This document shows positions 61,103 through 64,000 of a stretch of 64,000 bases of DNA, in pieces (the stretch's first letter is position 1; each line of letters begins with the position of its first letter). The position numbers and the translations under genes were made by a program. This DNA comes from JBGMEA01 sp041447245. Its GTDB lineage: Bacteria; Bacillota; Clostridia; Eubacteriales; Anaerofustaceae. Under the pieces are notes generated by a model that ran no database searches, had not been told where the DNA came from, and was given only the letters and a program-made list of their open reading frames with translations. Location: the NCBI GenBank assembly GCA_041447245.1, contig JBGMEA010000008.1:124001-188000 (forward strand), given 5' to 3'.

Positions 61103-61951
61103 ATGAAACGAATCGACATGCATATCCACACAATTGCTTCCGACGGAGTCTTCACCGCCGAAGAAGCGGTAAACGAAGCGGTAAACAAACAAATGAACGT
61201 TATCGCAATCTCGGATCATGACAGCATCGGCAGTGTCAGGCGTTGTTTTGATCTGGCAAAGTCGGAAAACATTCGGGTGATTCCGGCCATGGAGGCGACC
61301 ACGGATTATCACGGCACCGAATATCATATCCTCGGCTACGGGCTGAACATCTCGGATCCGCGCCTGACGGAATATATGGACGATACTTCCAGAATCCGCA
61401 TCAGCCGCGAAACGGAAATCGTTTTGCAGGCATGCGAATTGTTTGATGATGTCAGTATGCAGGACTACTTGGAGTTTTCAAAACAGACCCATGCTCCGGG
61501 GGGCTTTCTTTCTCTTAATTTTTTGAAAGAGATGGGAAAAGTGAATGATCTGAATGAGTTTCTCGCGTTAAAACGCAACATGGATCTGTCCGGCGTACGC
61601 CCTTTTCATCCGTCGGAGGAAGTGATTTCGCTGATGAAAGCGCTCGGAGCCGTTATTGTGCTGGCTCATCCGTCCTACCATTTCCCGGGAAATGTCGCAG
61701 ACAACAGTCTGCTTGATGAATTCCGGACGCTCGGTATCGACGGCATCGAATGTTACAGTCCCTACAATGACAACTCGGATCAAATCGGCTATTACCGCGC
61801 TTATTGCGAGAGATATGCTTTGGCGGTTTCCTCCGGGTCCGATTGCCACGGTCCGTATCTGACGCGCGAAATGGGAACGCCGTATGCCACCGACGAACTG
61901 TGCAATATCGTGCGCCGTATCGATGAAACATCCGCATATCCGTCACTTTGA
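61103..61951 (+). CDS. PHP domain phosphoesterase
   Basis: 282 residues. PHP motifs: MKRIDMHIHTIASDGVFTAE, the metal-binding ISDHDSIGSVRRCFDL, MEATTDYHGTEYHILGYGL, VIVLAHPSYHF and SSGSDCHGPYL. Relatives are nucleoside 3',5'-bisphosphate phosphatases and RNase AM (YciV/TrpH-like). It probably degrades nucleotides or RNA 5' ends. ATG after AAACGGAGGAAGTT. A perfect Noc-type palindrome lies inside the gene. Confidence 0.88.
   Translation: MKRIDMHIHTIASDGVFTAEEAVNEAVNKQMNVIAISDHDSIGSVRRCFDLAKSENIRVIPAMEATTDYHGTEYHILGYGLNISDPRLTEYMDDTSRIRISRETEIVLQACELFDDVSMQDYLEFSKQTHAPGGFLSLNFLKEMGKVNDLNEFLALKRNMDLSGVRPFHPSEEVISLMKALGAVIVLAHPSYHFPGNVADNSLLDEFRTLGIDGIECYSPYNDNSDQIGYYRAYCERYALAVSSGSDCHGPYLTREMGTPYATDELCNIVRRIDETSAYPSL
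61679..61694. promoter_or_regulatory. Noc-binding site (perfect) inside the PHP gene
   Basis: The second perfect CATTTCCCGGGAAATG in the window, encoding His-Phe-Pro-Gly-Asn within the PHP protein. Noc sites occur in coding DNA in Bacillus subtilis, so its place is not unusual. Confidence 0.65.
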
Positions 61952-61962
61952 AGGAAAGACTG

Positions 61963-61989
61963 TTGATTTAGCCGAAAATATATTATAAT
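61963..61989 (+). promoter_or_regulatory. possible promoter of the RseC-ung-LCP group
   Basis: TTGATT, 15 nt, TATAAT. The -10 is perfect but the spacing is short. The start codon is 37 nt downstream. Confidence 0.4.
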
Positions 61990-62025
61990 GTACAGACAGA
62001 CTTTTGATAGCAGGAGGTCGTTCTT

Positions 62026-62442
62026 ATGAGAGAGAAAGCTTTGGTCATCAGCACCAACGGAGATAAAGCGGTCGTGCAGGTTTCGCGTTCCACGGCATGC
62101 GAACATTGCAGCGCGAAATGCATGGTCGCAAACGAAAGCATTGACGTAAAAGCGGAAGTGGAAAATCTTACCGATGCACAGGTCGGTGATACGGTGGACG
62201 TTGAAATGGAATTTTCCGGTGTCATGTCCGCTTCGGCAATCGCCTATGGGATTCCGTTTGTTGCATTCTTTGCGGGCGCCGCACTGGGGTACTACGTGCT
62301 CGCGGCGCTGCTGAATGCCAGTCCCGATCTGATCGGGCTCGCAACAGGGATTATTCTGATTGCCGCATCTTACGGTATTCTCAAGCTTCTTGATAAAAAA
62401 GGAGCATTCAAAAAACGTTTTATTATCAAAATTGTGAAGTGA
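62026..62442 (+). CDS. RseC/MucC-like SoxR-reducing system protein
   Basis: 138 residues. An N-terminal soluble part with clustered cysteines (TACEHCSAKCM) and two membrane segments (IAYGIPFVAFFAGAALGYYV and LIGLATGIILIAASYGILKL) match the RseC/MucC family. In anaerobes it is tied to Rnf-type electron transport or redox sensing; Rnf genes are not in the window. ATG after GCAGGAGGTCGTTCTT. Confidence 0.88.
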   Translation: MREKALVISTNGDKAVVQVSRSTACEHCSAKCMVANESIDVKAEVENLTDAQVGDTVDVEMEFSGVMSASAIAYGIPFVAFFAGAALGYYVLAALLNASPDLIGLATGIILIAASYGILKLLDKKGAFKKRFIIKIVK

Positions 62443-62457
62443 TCAACGGGAGACGTC

Positions 62458-63177
62458 ATGACGGTTCTGCTCGAAAATGACTGGGGTACCCTGCTCCGGG
62501 ATGAATTCGAAAAAGAATACTACAGACAACTGCGCAGAAAACTGATCGCCGAATACAAAACCAATCGTGTTTTTCCCGATCAGTACGACATTTTCAATGC
62601 ATTGCACCTGACTTCGTTTGCCGACACGAAAGCTGTCATCATCGGTCAGGATCCCTATCACAACGAGAATCAGGCGCATGGGCTTTGTTTTTCTGTCAAG
62701 CCGCAGGTTGCCGTGCCTCCTTCCCTGCAGAACATCTATAAAGAACTGCAGGAAGATCTCGGCTGCAAAATTCCGAATCACGGCTATCTCGTGAAATGGG
62801 CACAGCAGGGGGTGCTGATGCTCAATGCAGTGCTGACGGTGCAGGCACATCAGGCCGGCTCCCACCGCAAATTGGGTTGGGAGCAGTTCACCGATCAAAT
62901 TATCCGACTGCTCAATGAACGCACCGATCCGATTGTGTTCCTTCTGTGGGGTGCCTTTGCGCAAAGCAAAGAAAAACTGATTACAAATCCGATTCACCTT
63001 GTTCTTAAATCGGCACACCCTTCTCCCCTCTCCGCGCATGCGGGATTCTTCGGGAGCAGGCCGTTTTCCAAAACAAATGAGTTTTTGGTACGAAGCGGAA
63101 AAACACCGATCGACTGGCAGATCGAGGATTTGCCTGATTCTTTTACCATGCGGAATACGGAGCAACATGGCCAATAA
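62458..63177 (+). CDS. ung: uracil-DNA glycosylase
   Basis: 239 residues, family 1 UDG. Marks: the catalytic water-activating motif VIIGQDPYHNENQAHGLCFS with Asp, NAVLTVQAHQAGSHR, and the Leu-intercalation loop SAHPSPLSAHAGFFGSRPF. It removes uracil from DNA. ATG after CAACGGGAGACGTC. The stop overlaps the LCP gene start by 11 nt. Confidence 0.95.
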   Translation: MTVLLENDWGTLLRDEFEKEYYRQLRRKLIAEYKTNRVFPDQYDIFNALHLTSFADTKAVIIGQDPYHNENQAHGLCFSVKPQVAVPPSLQNIYKELQEDLGCKIPNHGYLVKWAQQGVLMLNAVLTVQAHQAGSHRKLGWEQFTDQIIRLLNERTDPIVFLLWGAFAQSKEKLITNPIHLVLKSAHPSPLSAHAGFFGSRPFSKTNEFLVRSGKTPIDWQIEDLPDSFTMRNTEQHGQ

Positions 63178-64000
63178 AAAAATCAAACGAATCGTCAAAG
63201 TAAAAAAACATCCGAAAAAAAAGAAACATTTCGTGCGCAGAGTTGTTCTGATGCTCTTGTTTGTCGCGCTTGTGTATGTGGCATTGGTCGGATATCAGAT
63301 TGCTTCTTCCCTGATGGACAGTCTGAATACAGTAGACCGCGTCAATATCGGAGACACCGATGATGCGCTTATGATCAACGACGGAGTCAGCGCGGCTGCT
63401 GCGAACAGCGGCGTCATCAACATCGCATTGTTCGGACTTGATGCCAGAGCCGATGAAACCGCAAGCCGAAGCGATACGATCATCGTGCTTTCTGTCGATA
63501 CGGTCAATCACGACATCACGCTCACTTCCATTTTGAGAGATACCTATATCGGTATTCCCGATGAATATTACAGTAAAATCAACGCCGCCTATTTCATCGG
63601 CGGACCCGAGCTGGCCGTCCAGACTCTGAATACAAATTTCGATTTGGATATTCATGATTATATCACCGTTGATTTCAGCGCCATTGCCGACATTGTCGAT
63701 GCCGTTGGCGGCGTGGAAATTACGGTCAGCGAAGATGAAGTTGATGCATTGAACGGACTGATCTTTGACAGTAACCGTCTTTTGGGAGGCACTCTCTCTC
63801 CTTACATCAGCGCAGGCACGCAGGTTTTGGACGGGAAACAGGCACTCGCATATTGCCGCATCAGAAAACTGGGCAACGGTGATTTTGACCGCACGGCAAG
63901 ACAGCGCGAAGTCATCGAGCAAATTTTGGATGCGGTCAAAACCAATTTCAGTCCCGATCTCATCACACGCATGGCATCGGCCGTTTCTGATGACATTTCC
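63167..64000 (+). CDS. LytR-CpsA-Psr (LCP) family wall-polymer ligase, 3' cut by window end
   Basis: 278 residues visible, the rest lies beyond the window. Basic cytoplasmic tail (KKIKRIVKVKKHPKKKK), one membrane segment (VLMLLFVALVYVALVGYQIA), then the LCP domain: NIALFGLDARADETASRSDT, SILRDTYIGIPDEYYSKINA, AYCRIRKLGNGDFDRTARQR. Arg and Asp residues for pyrophosphate and metal binding are present. It should transfer teichoic-acid-like or capsular polymers to peptidoglycan outside the membrane. The start overlaps ung by 11 nt, suggesting coupling. Confidence 0.92.
   Translation, partial: MANKKIKRIVKVKKHPKKKKHFVRRVVLMLLFVALVYVALVGYQIASSLMDSLNTVDRVNIGDTDDALMINDGVSAAAANSGVINIALFGLDARADETASRSDTIIVLSVDTVNHDITLTSILRDTYIGIPDEYYSKINAAYFIGGPELAVQTLNTNFDLDIHDYITVDFSAIADIVDAVGGVEITVSEDEVDALNGLIFDSNRLLGGTLSPYISAGTQVLDGKQALAYCRIRKLGNGDFDRTARQREVIEQILDAVKTNFSPDLITRMASAVSDDIS

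Overview
The window is a chromosomal segment of a low-to-mid GC Bacillota (Firmicutes) bacterium, probably anaerobic and gut-type. The host pointers are strong AGGAGG ribosome sites, ATG/GTG/TTG starts, a soj/spo0J-type parAB pair with canonical parS sites, perfect Noc-type palindromes, a class B sortase, a ferredoxin-fused electron-transfer flavoprotein and many [4Fe-4S] proteins. I cannot place it below phylum with confidence. Erysipelotrichia-like or Clostridia-like lineages both fit. parAB-parS next to rlmH suggests the replication-origin half of the chromosome. I see no rRNA, tRNA or CRISPR array.

Region 1 (about 0.5-19.2 kb) is an integrative and conjugative element of the RP4-like/Tn1549-like type, almost entirely on the minus strand. 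In transcription order it carries a RepA-type initiator, ParA, ParB, a seven-repeat Ig-like surface protein, a DUF3846 protein, a candidate oriT, MobC, relaxase, PcfB/DUF3801, a broken YdbC/PC4 gene, an AT-rich cargo gene, VirD4, VirB2-like, VirB6/TrbL-like, PrgI, VirB4, an M23 peptidase, a sigma-like factor and an ArdC/LtrC-like protein. Its right end interrupts a yyaL-type (DUF255) gene exactly before the codons for the CHWCH motif. No integrase is in the window, so the other end probably lies to the left.

Region 2 (19.7-27.2 kb) is surface and regulatory: a class B sortase beside a leucine-rich-repeat wall protein with two tandem sorting motifs, a 12-TM LuxR-type regulator, a 10-TM protein, a Crp/Fnr regulator, an MTH865 protein and a GNAT fusion.

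Region 3 (27.3-39 kb) is an acyl-CoA locus. A LysR regulator is divergent from crotonase, a HadA/FldA-like CoA-transferase and a MaoC hydratase. The opposite strand encodes an acyl-CoA dehydrogenase, EtfB, ferredoxin-EtfA and an acyl-CoA ligase. Associated genes are a DUF169 protein, an Fe-S aldo/keto reductase and an FMN reductase. Together they could activate a hydroxy acid, dehydrate it and reduce the enoyl-CoA.

Region 4 (39-48.9 kb) is housekeeping: methyltransferase, Sel1 protein, parB-parA-parS, acyl-ACP thioesterase, rlmH, SPL-family radical SAM protein, a frameshifted ZIP transporter, a GtrA remnant, a DUF89 phosphatase and a flavodoxin-ferredoxin protein.

Region 5 (48.9-49.95 kb) has no convincing gene. 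It holds two full and one partial copy of a roughly 350-375 bp repeat whose hairpins are kept although their sequences differ, including one compensatory base-pair change. This is the best candidate for something undescribed.

Region 6 (50-64 kb) contains a Bcr/CflA-type exporter with a consensus promoter and palindromic operator, metA and metY, an AraC-GyrI-ABC exporter operon, an Rrf2 regulator, an ATP-grasp protein, glpK, a PHP phosphoesterase, an RseC-like protein, ung and the start of an LCP-family wall ligase cut by the window end. Two perfect ATTTCCCGGGAAAT sites lie here.
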